A stretch of DNA of 64,000 bases from Mucilaginibacter aurantiaciroseus. GTDB lineage: Bacteria; Bacteroidota; Bacteroidia; Sphingobacteriales; Sphingobacteriaceae. The notes under the pieces were generated by a model. The model worked only from the letters and a program-made list of their open reading frames with translations, searched no databases and was not told where the DNA came from. Position 1 is the stretch's first letter; each line of letters opens with the position of its first letter. The stretch covers positions 124,001-188,000 of the forward strand of contig NZ_JAMXOF010000003.1 of NCBI RefSeq assembly GCF_024055595.1, written 5' to 3'. The translations under genes were made by a program, and so were the position numbers. Shown here one piece after another: positions 16,585 to 26,586 of the stretch.

Positions 16585-16935
16585 ATGTTCGATGTTTTAA
16601 TGAAAATTTTTGATAAACTTTACTCTTTAAAAAAAGCTACTGCATATAATACCCATACGCTGAATAATTCAGTTTATGAACCGGTTAATCAAATTCATCA
16701 AAATCATGTTTGGGCAGGCAAGGAAATCGACAAAACGAAAGCCAATATAAAGTTCTTCCAAGCCGCCGCCGATGTGACTGGTTTGTCTTCCGTTGGAGCT
16801 GCGTACGGCAATCCTTTTGTTAACGATAGGGTTCAGGAATCCTTAGCTGGTGTAAATAAAAAATATATTGTTACACCTTTTTTTAATCTCAACTATTCTA
16901 ATTTTCATAGAAAAAAAAGCATCAAAAACTCGTAA
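16585..16935 (+). CDS. Hypothetical protein
   Basis: 116 aa, no signal peptide, no recognised domain. The middle part (about residues 50-95) has a helical then Gly/Ala-rich composition (TGLSSVGAAYGNPFVNDR); the C-terminus is basic (HRKKSIKNS). It lies directly after the tRNA-Glu attachment site, where island-specific genes are expected. A gene is plausible but not proven. Confidence 0.35.
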   Translation: MFDVLMKIFDKLYSLKKATAYNTHTLNNSVYEPVNQIHQNHVWAGKEIDKTKANIKFFQAAADVTGLSSVGAAYGNPFVNDRVQESLAGVNKKYIVTPFFNLNYSNFHRKKSIKNS

Positions 16936-16949
16936 GCGGGTGTAAGCCA

Positions 16950-17096
16950 ATGTTACATATATGTAACAAAAAATTTATCTCTGAGGCTGAATTAAACAGG
17001 GTTAAAAAAAGGTTTGAAACAGAAGTATTAAAAAAAGCGGAAGATTACGGTAAAAATCACCACTTGGCAGATTCTGTATTATATAATTTGAAATAG
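16950..17096 (+). CDS. Hypothetical small protein
   Basis: 48 aa, 14 bp after the preceding small gene. The sequence is charged and helix-forming (ISEAELNRVKKRFETEV, KAEDYGKNHH). No known family. The spacing suggests co-expression with its neighbour, or both may be remnants of a larger decayed gene. Confidence 0.3.
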   Translation: MLHICNKKFISEAELNRVKKRFETEVLKKAEDYGKNHHLADSVLYNLK

Positions 17097-17143
17097 TATA
17101 ATCATGTTGCGCACTTGTAGCCTAACCAAAATACCTGAATTTG

Positions 17144-18442
17144 TCATGTAAGCCAAAGGTGTTGAAAAGTATTGTCGGGGTCGTAGGTTGCTGCTTGTTT
17201 GTTTATATTGAAAACACGATTCGTCCTGGGATCGTTTCCTACGCCGGCAAGATAGGCCCAGTTTCCCCAGTTATTGCAAACATCATAGTCAATCAGCTGC
17301 TGCTCAAAATAGGCAGCGCCATAGCGCCAGTCTAAACGTAGGTTATTGCATAAATAGCTGGCTACATTTTGCCTACCCCGGTTGCTCATAAAGCCGGTAA
17401 GTTTAAGCTCTTTCATATTAGCATCTATGAATGAAACCCCGGTTGTACCGTTTATCCAATTTGTTAGCGCGGTTTCAAAATGTTCTTGACTCATTGACCC
17501 GGAAGATAAGCTGTCTGAATTCAAAAAATAACGTTTCCCATTTTTTTCCATGCAAAAACCAAAATAGTCACGCCATAGTAATTCAAACACCAACCAGTAA
17601 GTGGATTCATTGGACCCATATATTATTTCATATCTTTTTATTTCTCGATAAATTTCTTTTGCAGAGATACAGCCCAAAGCCAGCCACGCAGAAAACTTGG
17701 AAGAAAACCTTTCACCAACCATCCCATTACGTGTTTCTTTATAAGAGGATAAAGCTTGTGTTTGGAAAAAATAATACTGCAAACGCTGGCGAGCCGCTTG
17801 CTCTCCCCCTTTAAATTGTATCGAAGCCCGCTGATCTATTGATATGCTTATCGAATTTAGTTCATCAGGCAGTGTTAAATTTAACGCCGCAATTGGTGGT
17901 GATTTAATAACTGATGGCGCTGGAAATACCGGCCTTACAGCGACTGTCTTTTCTGTTATTTTTCGGAAATCAGTAAATATATCAGGTAATCGTTCGATAG
18001 AAAACGGCAAATCGGACGAGTGAAAAAGGTTACGACATTCAAACGTAGAAATAGCGCAATTTAGAATTAACAGCTCATCTGTTACTTTTTTTTGTGTGGT
18101 TAACTCTTCGGGGGCAACCTCTTTTTCTGCATATATTTTTTGGGCACCATGTTTATTTGCAAGCCAAAATATTTCCTTTTCTATCACTCCTTTTAATAAT
18201 AACAGCCCCGAACCTACCCCGCGTAAATCTGAATCGAGTTGCTGCAAACTCTCCCTTAAGAATTTCAACCTAAAATCGCCCGCTTTTTTAAACCCAAACT
18301 TGGTAGTTCGCAACAATTGATCGTCCAGGCAATAAAACGGTATCACTTCATCATTTTCTGCTACTGCCCTCAACAAACATTCGTTATCGCGTAAACGGAG
18401 ATTTGTTTTAAACCATACCAATGCAATTTTCTTTGTCGCCAT
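17144..18442 (-). CDS. DASH-type cryptochrome / photolyase
   Basis: Flavoprotein of the cryptochrome/photolyase family; DASH members repair cyclobutane pyrimidine dimers mainly in single-stranded DNA and may sense blue light. About 432 aa from the ATG at 18442 (MATKKIALVWF); an upstream Met at 18478 adds 12 residues without family similarity. Family features are the N-terminal FKTNLRLRDNECL, the DASH-typical LPFSIERLPDIFTDFRK (mid-protein) and the C-terminal FAD domain with NRGRQNVASYL and WRYGAAYFEQQLIDYD. No operon partner is visible. Confidence 0.92.
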   Translation of the reverse strand: MATKKIALVWFKTNLRLRDNECLLRAVAENDEVIPFYCLDDQLLRTTKFGFKKAGDFRLKFLRESLQQLDSDLRGVGSGLLLLKGVIEKEIFWLANKHGAQKIYAEKEVAPEELTTQKKVTDELLILNCAISTFECRNLFHSSDLPFSIERLPDIFTDFRKITEKTVAVRPVFPAPSVIKSPPIAALNLTLPDELNSISISIDQRASIQFKGGEQAARQRLQYYFFQTQALSSYKETRNGMVGERFSSKFSAWLALGCISAKEIYREIKRYEIIYGSNESTYWLVFELLWRDYFGFCMEKNGKRYFLNSDSLSSGSMSQEHFETALTNWINGTTGVSFIDANMKELKLTGFMSNRGRQNVASYLCNNLRLDWRYGAAYFEQQLIDYDVCNNWGNWAYLAGVGNDPRTNRVFNINKQAATYDPDNTFQHLWLT

Positions 18443-18709
18443 ATTTATACTACTGATATTTTGATACTTACCTAACAACTCCTCCGGAATTATAAAAACC
18501 TTTGCAGACCCCAGCGTCAGCGATTGGAAGACTTTTTAAAAACGCTGTAAATTAATATTTAATAATCATCAAAATGCGGCTAACAACTTTAAATCTTCTA
18601 AAAAGAAGCTCGAAAAGCTTCACCTACGGGGTACTAAAATCATTATAAAAACGCTGACACCCTGCAAATTAAAATTTGCAGGTGTTACTATTGGCTTAAA
18701 AACACCATA
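18443..18709. other. Intergenic segment with a strong hairpin
   Basis: No gene was seen. The segment holds the upstream region of the cryptochrome gene and a hairpin at 18656-18686 (ACACCCTGCAAATT / AATTTGCAGGTGT arms, one mismatch). Its role is unclear. Confidence 0.5.
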
Positions 18710-18967
18710 TTAAGCACCGAAACGCAACAAAACCGATCGTAATTCGATGCGATTGCTGACCATCATTGTGGGAAAAGACCCACTAAAATCAAACTTGGCA
18801 ACTGAGGCATTAGCATAGCCGTACTCACTATTGGTAATGGTTGTGGTAGTACCATAAGCAATATTAGGTACAGCCCCTTAGGTGTAAGCAGGCTTAGTTG
18901 GCGTTATGCCACCGCCTTGCTTGTAAGAAACGATATTATTTGTACAACTAATGGCCGGGGGGCAAGC
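18710..18967 (-). pseudogene. Decayed C-terminal remnant of an unknown protein
   Basis: On the minus strand a frame reads with protein-like composition for ~85 codons (for example NIVSYKQGGGITP and NSEYGYANASVAKFDFSG) and ends in TAA at 18710-18712. It is interrupted by an in-frame TAA at 18878-18880, and a further stop at 18968-18970 closes it upstream. It looks like the tail of a lost secreted protein. I do not recognise the family. Confidence 0.35.
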
Positions 18968-19083
18968 TTAACAACTGCTTTAATGTAGTTTAATGTAGCT
19001 ATGCGGTATAAATCGCAGCACGAAGCTGCGATAAGAGGGGTCGCCTAAGCTTTGAAAAGTGCCTTATTTAAACAATGTTTTAA

Positions 19084-19120
19084 CAGAAAAATAAAGGCCG
19101 TTACGATTTCTCATAACGGC
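19084..19120 (-). terminator. Terminator of the alpha-glucan utilisation operon
   Basis: Minus strand arms GCCGTTA / TAACGGC with a 10-nt loop, then CTTTATTTTTC. It lies ~170 bp downstream of the last GH13 gene. The intervening bases include a nine-G tract (19128-19136). Confidence 0.6.
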
Positions 19121-19288
19121 ATCATTTGGGGGGGGGCAGGAGCAGGACTACTATTGAACCGTCTAATGAGGGACTTGAAAATGTTCGCATGCATTTAAAC
19201 TATGATTCGATTTTAATGGAGACCACGCCTAAGAACGATAACGCCGTGATTTTTGTGCTTGTGCTGATGCCCCACCAAAGCTGGGTTA

Positions 19289-21196
19289 TTATTTCAATAC
19301 AACATTACTATAAATATGGTATTCTCCGGGTCCGTAAGTTACCGTATAAGGCAATGTTACGTTAACGGAACCACCTGTCATGTAATCGTACCAAGTACCT
19401 GCGCTTGGGAAGGCTATCGTTGCCGATTGACTGTTGACATCGAAGTTCCCGGCTACTACAACATTTTCAGCAGTACCATTTAGGTAAACCGTTTTTATAG
19501 AGCCGGATGAACTCGAGCTGATAGATGACGTTGCAAATACCGGGTTTCTGATCTTCATCCTAATTAGCCTGGCGTAGGTGGCATAAAGCCTATGCCGCAA
19601 AGGGTCTTTATTATACTCCCAATGAATCGGCTTTTCGCCTGTGCGGCCATTCTGGTCAATACTAATATCATATCCTAACTCTCCAAACTGCCAGATCATT
19701 TTAGGCCCAGGCGCCGTTAGCAGGAATGCGGCAGCGGCTTCCTCACGCGCCAATGCAGTTGGGAGTGTTTTAACGCTGTAGCTGCCCGATACATTACCAT
19801 ATTGCAGGTTTTTATACATCAACCTTTCCTCGTCGTGGCTCTCCATGTAGGTAACCAGGTTATCGGGCTGGGTAAAGCCGGTGTGGCTGGTAAAGTACAA
19901 GCGAGAAAAATTAGAAGTAGGCACATAGCCCATTGTTGCCTCATTAAAGTTGTAATTGATGTTACACCACAACATCATGCCCGCATCTGATAGCTCTTTT
20001 TCTTCGCGGTCGCCGCCAAAAAATTCAAGAATGTTGTAAAAGTTATTGTTATCAATACTTTTAATAAAGCTATTATATTCATTCCAAATGGCAACTCTGC
20101 TTGCATCGTAAGCAGCAAAGGATGCATCGTCGTTACTTGTTTTTTGGGTGAAGCCTTTAGCAAGGTCGAACCGGTAACCATCAATCTTATATTGCTGCAT
20201 ATAAAATTTCATCACGTTTTTAGCAAAGTATTTGGTAGCCGGGCTTTCGTGATTAAAATCGTAACCCACGTTGTAGGGGTGGGTAGGATTAACATTGAAC
20301 CATGGGCTGGCGCTCCGCGGCTTTTGCGTTGCTTTGTCAAAATAAAGCTGCACCATCGGCGACTGGCCGAAGGAATGGTTCAGCACCATATCTAAAATTA
20401 CCGCAATACCACGGGAATGGCACTCGTCAACTAAAGCTTTTAAATCGTTTTTTGTGCCATAGTATTTATCAACCGCGAAATAAAATGAAGGGTTATATCC
20501 CCAAGACGAGTTGCCTTCAAACTCGTTTATCGGCATTAATTCAATAGCGTTAATGCCTAGGTTGGTTAAATAACTAAGTGTATCTTTCAAGGTTTTGTAA
20601 CTGTGGGTGCCTACAAAATCGCGCATATGAAGTTCGTAGATAACCAGCTTGTTTTTATCAGGACGCGTAAAACTAGCGTTTTTCCAGGCGTACGCCGCTT
20701 GGTTGCCCTGCATCACGCTAACGATACCCGTTTGACCGGCAGGATAGGGTTTCAGATCCGGGTAAACCGACGCAGGTATATATTTGTCGTTATCAGGATC
20801 TAACACCTTTTCGCAATAGGGATCAGCGACTTTTAAGGTACCGTCAGACAGGAATTGATACGCATATTCTTTATTAGCGTCAAGGTTGTCAATTTGCACC
20901 CACCAGTTATTGCCGTCGGGCGTAACCGTCATGGCCGTTGGCAACCAGTTATTAAATTCGCCGATTACCGCCATGGATGTTTTTCCCGGTGCGTAGATAT
21001 TAAATATAGCCGAGGCACCCGAGTTGATATAAGTTACCCCATCGCCGGCACCGGCAGGCAAAGCCTTACCATTTGTAATGGGCGGAGGTGTTACTGTGCC
21101 ACCACCGCCCGCCGGAGGATCTACACTTTTTTTGCTGCAACTTACGGTACCCAATAGCAGCCCAATAATTCCCGTTAATAAAATGATATTTCTCAT
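19289..21196 (-). CDS. GH13 alpha-amylase-family lipoprotein with N-terminal CBM48-like domain
   Basis: Probable surface or periplasmic lipoprotein that cleaves alpha-1,4-glucan. The ATG at 21196 is chosen because it opens a lipoprotein signal (LLGTVSC, Cys20); a longer frame to 21340 would overlap the pullulanase gene. It is 635 aa. A Gly/Pro linker (~25-45) precedes a CBM48/early-set-like domain (~55-150, VIGEFNNWLP). In the GH13 barrel, the nucleophile is Asp344 (GYRFDLAKGF), the acid/base Glu391 (YNILEFFG) and the third carboxylate Asp455 (MESHDEE). A C-terminal beta domain follows. It is the last gene of the operon. Confidence 0.92.
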   Translation of the reverse strand: MRNIILLTGIIGLLLGTVSCSKKSVDPPAGGGGTVTPPPITNGKALPAGAGDGVTYINSGASAIFNIYAPGKTSMAVIGEFNNWLPTAMTVTPDGNNWWVQIDNLDANKEYAYQFLSDGTLKVADPYCEKVLDPDNDKYIPASVYPDLKPYPAGQTGIVSVMQGNQAAYAWKNASFTRPDKNKLVIYELHMRDFVGTHSYKTLKDTLSYLTNLGINAIELMPINEFEGNSSWGYNPSFYFAVDKYYGTKNDLKALVDECHSRGIAVILDMVLNHSFGQSPMVQLYFDKATQKPRSASPWFNVNPTHPYNVGYDFNHESPATKYFAKNVMKFYMQQYKIDGYRFDLAKGFTQKTSNDDASFAAYDASRVAIWNEYNSFIKSIDNNNFYNILEFFGGDREEKELSDAGMMLWCNINYNFNEATMGYVPTSNFSRLYFTSHTGFTQPDNLVTYMESHDEERLMYKNLQYGNVSGSYSVKTLPTALAREEAAAAFLLTAPGPKMIWQFGELGYDISIDQNGRTGEKPIHWEYNKDPLRHRLYATYARLIRMKIRNPVFATSSISSSSSGSIKTVYLNGTAENVVVAGNFDVNSQSATIAFPSAGTWYDYMTGGSVNVTLPYTVTYGPGEYHIYSNVVLK

Positions 21197-21242
21197 AAAT
21201 ACTGGTTGTTTTTTGCAGCGCGAAGCTGGATAGTAATGCTGT

Positions 21243-23225
21243 TTATTGTTGATATAAAATATATGCAGTTGTAGCCGGTAAAGTAACACTGTTATTTGCC
21301 TTAGCAATGCCTTGCCGGCTAACTCTGTAGCCATTGGCAACCATTGTCCAGATACCTGCGGGCAACGTTAGTGATTGCGGAGCTGTACTGCCATTGAGGA
21401 TAACCATAATTGTTTTCCACGAATCCCCGTTGGCGTTACCATTTAGGGTGTAGGCAATAAGGCCTTCGATACCTGTATTTTTAAAAACAAGATGCTGTTG
21501 GATCATCTCCGCTGTCGGCATCCGGAAAGCCGGATGGCTTTTGCGCAGGGAAATTAATCCTTTATAATAATCATAAACGCCTTTATATTGCGCTTTGCGA
21601 TGCCAATCGATCCGATTAATACTATCAGGTGATTTAAAGGAATTGGCAATGCCTTTCTTTGTCCGCAAAAATTCTGCGCCGGAATGTAAAAACGCAACGC
21701 CCTGTGCGGTAAGCACTGCCGTATTGGTCAGCTTATCCATTTTAATAATCTCCGCTTCGCTGGCATCCGGGTTAGCGATTTTTAAGCGGTCGAATAAGGT
21801 ATTGTCGTCATGACAAGAAGCGTAACTTATAGCCTGGCCCGGTTGTGCAGCCCATGGAGCCTTCGAGTAATTCACCTCCCGGTAATTGATTTGCGGATGC
21901 TGTACAGCCCCTGCTATACCAAACTTCACACTTTCGGCAGTGCCCGGCTGGGCGCTTACGAAACCTTTAGATTTCACATCGCTAAAACCACCTTTTAAAC
22001 CGTCGCGCATGTCATCGCCAAAGGCGGCAATTTGATGCAATTGGGAAACGTGGGCCTTAGTAGCGCGCAGGCTGTCCGGTAAAACGCTGTCACCAGCAGT
22101 CCAGCCTTCGCCGTAAATAAATATCGTTGGATCATATTTGTGTAAGGCATCGCTAAGGGCATTCATGGTAGCGATATCATGCACCCCCATCAAATCAAAC
22201 CGGAAGCCATCTAAATGATATTCTTTCGCCCAGTACAGCACCGACTCGATCATGAATTTACGCATCATTGGCATTTCAGATGCCGTTTCGTTCCCGCACC
22301 CCGTACCGTTTGAGTACTGCCCGTTCGCTGTTTTCCTATAAAAATATCCCGGGGCAAACTGGTTAAATACCGAGTGCTCTGTATCGTTGGTATGGTTATA
22401 AACCACATCCAACACAACGCGCAATCCGTTTGCATGCATGGCTTTTACCATCTGCTTAAATTCGCGGATACGCACGTTGCCATTGTAAGCATCGGTCGCG
22501 TAGCTTCCCTCCGGTACATTATAGTTCTGTGGGTCGTAGCCCCAGTTGTACTGCCCGTTTAACGGTTTAGTTTCGTCGACCGTTGCGAAATCAAAAGAAG
22601 GTAGCAGGTGCACATGGGTTATACCCAGTTCTTTTATATGACTTAACCCTGTAAATAATCCATCGGGGCTTTTTGTCCCGAACTCGGCAAGGCCCAAAAA
22701 TTTTCCCTTGTGTTTAATGCCGGAGTTGGGATCAACAGAAATATCGTGTACATGCGTTTCGTACAAAACAATGTCGGTAAAATTCTTCAGTGCAGGCTTT
22801 TTATCAATAGCCCAGCCAGTAGGGTTGGTTTCTGACAGGTTTACTACCATACCGCGCTTGCCGTTAGCACCCACCGCTTTTGCATACATATCGGGCTTTT
22901 CCAGCAGCCATTTCCCATCTTGCATAACCTGGAAAGTGTAATAGCGGTTTTTGATGTTTTTAATTACGCTGGTTGCCCACGTTCCGTGATCTTTTTTTTC
23001 CAGATCAATGGCTTGCAGTGGTTGCCCGCCTAGGCCTGCTGCATACAAGCGCAATTTTACAGATGATGCCGCAGGTGCCCAGACCTTGAAAGTTGTTATT
23101 TTTGGCGAATATGTTACGCCGAGATCAGTACCGGTATAAACCGGGTAAACTACATCGGCCGGTTTAAAGGACGTAAGGGTGGTAGTTAGCAAGAGTATTG
23201 CTCCATAAAACTTGGGTAACTTCAT
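21243..23225 (-). CDS. pulA: Type I pullulanase (GH13)
   Basis: Debranching enzyme cleaving alpha-1,6 bonds of pullulan and branched maltodextrins. 660 aa with an N-terminal signal sequence (~1-20). An early-set/CBM48 domain (~30-130) precedes the type I pullulanase signature YNWGYDP at 226-232. The catalytic triad is Asp344 (GFRFDLMG), Glu373 (YGEGW) and Asp473 (ASCHDD). It starts one base after the MFS gene stop. It works with the neighbouring alpha-amylases so that branched starch fragments can be fully linearised. Confidence 0.95.
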   Translation of the reverse strand: MKLPKFYGAILLLTTTLTSFKPADVVYPVYTGTDLGVTYSPKITTFKVWAPAASSVKLRLYAAGLGGQPLQAIDLEKKDHGTWATSVIKNIKNRYYTFQVMQDGKWLLEKPDMYAKAVGANGKRGMVVNLSETNPTGWAIDKKPALKNFTDIVLYETHVHDISVDPNSGIKHKGKFLGLAEFGTKSPDGLFTGLSHIKELGITHVHLLPSFDFATVDETKPLNGQYNWGYDPQNYNVPEGSYATDAYNGNVRIREFKQMVKAMHANGLRVVLDVVYNHTNDTEHSVFNQFAPGYFYRKTANGQYSNGTGCGNETASEMPMMRKFMIESVLYWAKEYHLDGFRFDLMGVHDIATMNALSDALHKYDPTIFIYGEGWTAGDSVLPDSLRATKAHVSQLHQIAAFGDDMRDGLKGGFSDVKSKGFVSAQPGTAESVKFGIAGAVQHPQINYREVNYSKAPWAAQPGQAISYASCHDDNTLFDRLKIANPDASEAEIIKMDKLTNTAVLTAQGVAFLHSGAEFLRTKKGIANSFKSPDSINRIDWHRKAQYKGVYDYYKGLISLRKSHPAFRMPTAEMIQQHLVFKNTGIEGLIAYTLNGNANGDSWKTIMVILNGSTAPQSLTLPAGIWTMVANGYRVSRQGIAKANNSVTLPATTAYILYQQ

Positions 23226-24632
23226 CTAATCCTCTATATTGAATTTAGCATACTTCAAATCTTTGTTATCCTGCACGTAAATGACAGATACTGCCGCGCA
23301 AAGCATAAAGATGCCCGCTATTACCAATGCGTAAATGGCTTGCCCTCCAAAAATATTTTTCACTATCCATCCGCCGAAAAACCCGTTAATGATCTGCGGG
23401 AAGGTGATAAAAAAATTGAAAATGCCCATATAAACGCCCATTTTTTTAGCCGGGATTGATCCGGAAACTATAGCATAAGGCATTGAAAGTATGCTTGCCC
23501 ACGCCAGGCCGATGCCAACCATGCTTATAATGAGCATATTGGGATTCGTTACAAAAAAAATAGAAATAAGCCCTAAACCCCCTGCAATCAGCGAAAACGA
23601 GTGCGCCAGCTTGCGGCTGGTTGCCCTGGCAATAGCGGGCAGGCAAAGTGCATAAAGCGCAGACACGCCGTTATAAACACCAAACATAAGCGCGACCCAA
23701 TCGCCGGCTTTTGCGGCTTTTATCGATGTGGAGTCCTTAAGATCGACATGAAAAACATGCGATGCTATTGCAGGTGATGCAAATACCCACATAGAGAATA
23801 GCGCAAACCACGAAAAAAACTGCACCAGTCCCAACTGGCGCATAGCCATTGGCATGTTTTTAAAATCTTTAAATATCTCTCTTAAACCATTCCTCTGCTC
23901 TTGTTCGTCTTCTTCGAGATGAAATTTGGCATACTCAGCAGGAGAATATTCTTTAGTGCGGATAACCGACCAAAGCAAACAGACCAACATTACAACAGCG
24001 CCAACGTAAAAGGAATAAATTACGTTTTGCTGCACGTGACCTGCTTCGGCCGTTTTGATCCCCGTAAAATGGCTAATAGCCCAAGGCAGTACAGAGCCTG
24101 TAACAGCGCCAATGCCAATTAAAAATGTTTGTACCGAAAAGCCCAGGCTGCGTTGGCTATCCGGCAAATTATCTCCTATTAACGCACGGAAGGGTTCCAT
24201 CGCTACGTTAAAAGAAGCATCCATGATCATCAGGACACCCGCGCCTACCATCACCGGAGGCAAAAACATAATCAGCCCGGCGTTTGGCATAAACAACAAT
24301 GCCAAAGCAGATAAGACCCCGCCTACCAAAAAATAAGGCTTGCGCCTACCTAAACGGTTCCAGGTACGATCGCTGTAATGGCCAATGATGGGCTGAACGA
24401 TAATACCTGTGATGGGCGCTGCAAGCCAAAAGAGAGAGAGGTGTTCTACATCGGCACCAAAACTTTGCAGTATGCGCGATGCATTACCGTTTTGCAGCGC
24501 AAACCCAAACTGGATTCCTAAAAAGCCAAAGCTCATGTTGAAGATCTGCCAAAAAGTTAGTTTTGGGCGCTCAGCAACCTTACGCGTTTTTGATGCAGAT
24601 TGTTCTTTAATAGGTTCTTTTAAAGCTGTCAT
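23226..24632 (-). CDS. MFS sugar transporter (maltose/maltodextrin type)
   Basis: 468-aa inner-membrane permease with 12 predicted TM segments and the RTWNRLGRRKPY loop between TM2 and TM3 that marks SLC45/GPH-like disaccharide carriers. Its start overlaps the stop of the upstream neopullulanase-like gene by 4 bp, and pulA follows immediately. It most likely imports maltose or short maltodextrins released in the periplasm. Confidence 0.9.
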   Translation of the reverse strand: MTALKEPIKEQSASKTRKVAERPKLTFWQIFNMSFGFLGIQFGFALQNGNASRILQSFGADVEHLSLFWLAAPITGIIVQPIIGHYSDRTWNRLGRRKPYFLVGGVLSALALLFMPNAGLIMFLPPVMVGAGVLMIMDASFNVAMEPFRALIGDNLPDSQRSLGFSVQTFLIGIGAVTGSVLPWAISHFTGIKTAEAGHVQQNVIYSFYVGAVVMLVCLLWSVIRTKEYSPAEYAKFHLEEDEQEQRNGLREIFKDFKNMPMAMRQLGLVQFFSWFALFSMWVFASPAIASHVFHVDLKDSTSIKAAKAGDWVALMFGVYNGVSALYALCLPAIARATSRKLAHSFSLIAGGLGLISIFFVTNPNMLIISMVGIGLAWASILSMPYAIVSGSIPAKKMGVYMGIFNFFITFPQIINGFFGGWIVKNIFGGQAIYALVIAGIFMLCAAVSVIYVQDNKDLKYAKFNIED

Positions 24633-26482
24633 TTGCTTAATTCAATAATTAATGTTGTTTTTGCAGGTATAGTTAATTGATTTAAGCTACCTATTTTTAG
24701 TTTTGTTATAACATTAGTGCCGCTATTAAACCCGGCCATACGTTCGTTAAAAAAACCGGTGTTCAATACAGCTTCTTTATCGTTACCGTTATAAGCAACC
24801 ATTACCGTGTTTTTAGTATCATAACGGAAGTAAGTATAGATACCGCTTCGCGGAATGTACTGCATTAATTTACCGGTTTGCAGTGCCGTGGTATTTTTGC
24901 GGTAATTGGCCAGGGTGCGCACATAATTAAACGCATCATTTTCGCTACTATCACGGCCTTCTGCGGTAAACTTATCCTTTTTATCCCCTTCAAAACCACC
25001 GGAGAAGTCCTCACGAACCAAGCCATCAGGATTAGAGTAACCCTTCATCAATATCTCATCACCATAATAAATTTGCGGTACGCCACGCATTGTAAGCAGT
25101 AAGGCCATACCCGATTTAAACTTGGTAATATCTTCATTTACTACCGAAAAGAAACGGCTCATATCGTGGTTATCCAAAAAGATGGTATTGCGGGTTACAT
25201 CCTGGTACATAAAATCTTGCGCTACAATATTATACAGCCTGTATACGCCGTCAGTCCAGCCTTCTTTACCATTCAGGGCTTCGGTAATGGCCTCTTTAAT
25301 TTGTGCGTCTGTAATGCCCGGCAGTTGGGTATCAAAGCCCCGGTTCACGGTATTGCCTTGCGTAAAGTAAGCCTGGTTAGCCACCGACCATACCAGCGTT
25401 TCGCCAAATATGGACAAGTGCGGAAACTCCGCTTTCAGTTTCTTTGCCCAGTCCGCCATATAAGCGGCATCATTATAAGGATAGGTATCCAAACGAAGTC
25501 CGTCAATCCCGGCGTACTCTATCCACCAAATATGGTTTTGGGTAAGGTAATTTTGTACGTAGGGGTTGTTTTGGTTTACATCCGCCATGCGCCTGTCGAA
25601 CCAGCCATCCAGCATTTGCTTTTTATCTGCAGCGGCTCCGTGCGGGTCCATTACCGCAGCGTCGCGAAAGTTAGAGTTGGTGTAATTTGGCCACTGATGT
25701 ACCCAGCTTTTCATCGGCATATCCTGTATCAGCCAGCTTTCGGTGCCAATATGATTGTGCACCAGGTCTTTGATTACCTTTAGGCCCATCTTGTGGCTTT
25801 TTGCCACATAAGTTTTAAACAGGTCGTTGGTACCGTAGCGGCGGTCAATCTTATAATAATCGGTTACCGCGTAACCATGATAGGAAGCACGCGGCTCGTC
25901 GTTCTCAATCTCCGGCGTCATCCAAATGGCCGTTACACCCAAATCTTTCAAATAGCCCAGATGATTGATCAACCCCTGAATATCTCCTCCATGGCGCGAA
26001 TACATAGAATCGCGGTGTAAGCCTGTTTCCAGCATGCCCGGCACCACATCGTTGGATGGGTCGCCGTTGGCAAAGCGATCGGGCATCAGTAAGTAAATAA
26101 GATCCTTACTGGTTACACCCTGTGCCCATTCGGCACTTTTATTGCGCTGTTTAAGCTCGTAGGTATAAATGAGGTCTTTTTTTCCTGCCTGTTTAAAAGT
26201 AATAGGAAATTTGCCGGGACGGGTTTCGGCAGCGATGGTAAGATCGAGAAACAAATAATTGCTGTTCTCTACCTTGTGTACAGCGGAAAGCTTTACCCCG
26301 GGATATTTCAAACTGACTATGCTACCTGCAATTTTATCGCCGTGTACAATCAACTGCACTTTTGGGTTGTGAAAACCCACCCACCAAAAGGAAGGTTCTA
26401 TGCGTTCCAGCGCAGGAACTTGCGCTAGCAGACAACCCGAAAGCAGTAAGAAGCCCAGTGTTAAATGTAACCTTAATCTCAT
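24629..26482 (-). CDS. Neopullulanase / cyclomaltodextrinase-like GH13 (SusA-like)
   Basis: 617 aa with a Sec signal peptide (cleavage near CLLA-Q, residue 20), so periplasmic. The N-terminal beta domain (~24-110) has the cyclomaltodextrinase start (ERIEPSFWWVGFHNP). Within the GH13 barrel, the nucleophile is Asp332 (GLRLDTYPY), the acid/base Glu361 (IFGETLVW) and the third residue Asp440 (FLDNHDMSRF). It corresponds in role to SusA of the Bacteroides starch system, degrading maltooligosaccharides after import by SusCD. Confidence 0.94.
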   Translation of the reverse strand: MRLRLHLTLGFLLLSGCLLAQVPALERIEPSFWWVGFHNPKVQLIVHGDKIAGSIVSLKYPGVKLSAVHKVENSNYLFLDLTIAAETRPGKFPITFKQAGKKDLIYTYELKQRNKSAEWAQGVTSKDLIYLLMPDRFANGDPSNDVVPGMLETGLHRDSMYSRHGGDIQGLINHLGYLKDLGVTAIWMTPEIENDEPRASYHGYAVTDYYKIDRRYGTNDLFKTYVAKSHKMGLKVIKDLVHNHIGTESWLIQDMPMKSWVHQWPNYTNSNFRDAAVMDPHGAAADKKQMLDGWFDRRMADVNQNNPYVQNYLTQNHIWWIEYAGIDGLRLDTYPYNDAAYMADWAKKLKAEFPHLSIFGETLVWSVANQAYFTQGNTVNRGFDTQLPGITDAQIKEAITEALNGKEGWTDGVYRLYNIVAQDFMYQDVTRNTIFLDNHDMSRFFSVVNEDITKFKSGMALLLTMRGVPQIYYGDEILMKGYSNPDGLVREDFSGGFEGDKKDKFTAEGRDSSENDAFNYVRTLANYRKNTTALQTGKLMQYIPRSGIYTYFRYDTKNTVMVAYNGNDKEAVLNTGFFNERMAGFNSGTNVITKLKIGSLNQLTIPAKTTLIIELSK

Positions 26483-26586
26483 AGGTGAAATAGTTGCTTG
26501 TCGCGGTTGATTGGATGCGCGGCAAAATAAACAGGATTGTAAAAATGGTCGGCGCGCTTAATAGCAGGCCGACCATTCATTTAAGG

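Noticed and set aside
19128-19136. Nine-G tract as a phase-variation switch
   Set aside because: It lies in the non-coding 3' region after the amylase gene and not in a promoter or reading frame, so no switching effect is apparent.
25166-25783. 205-codon plus-strand frame opposite the neopullulanase-like gene
   Set aside because: Antisense to a GH13 gene with all catalytic motifs; no family features.
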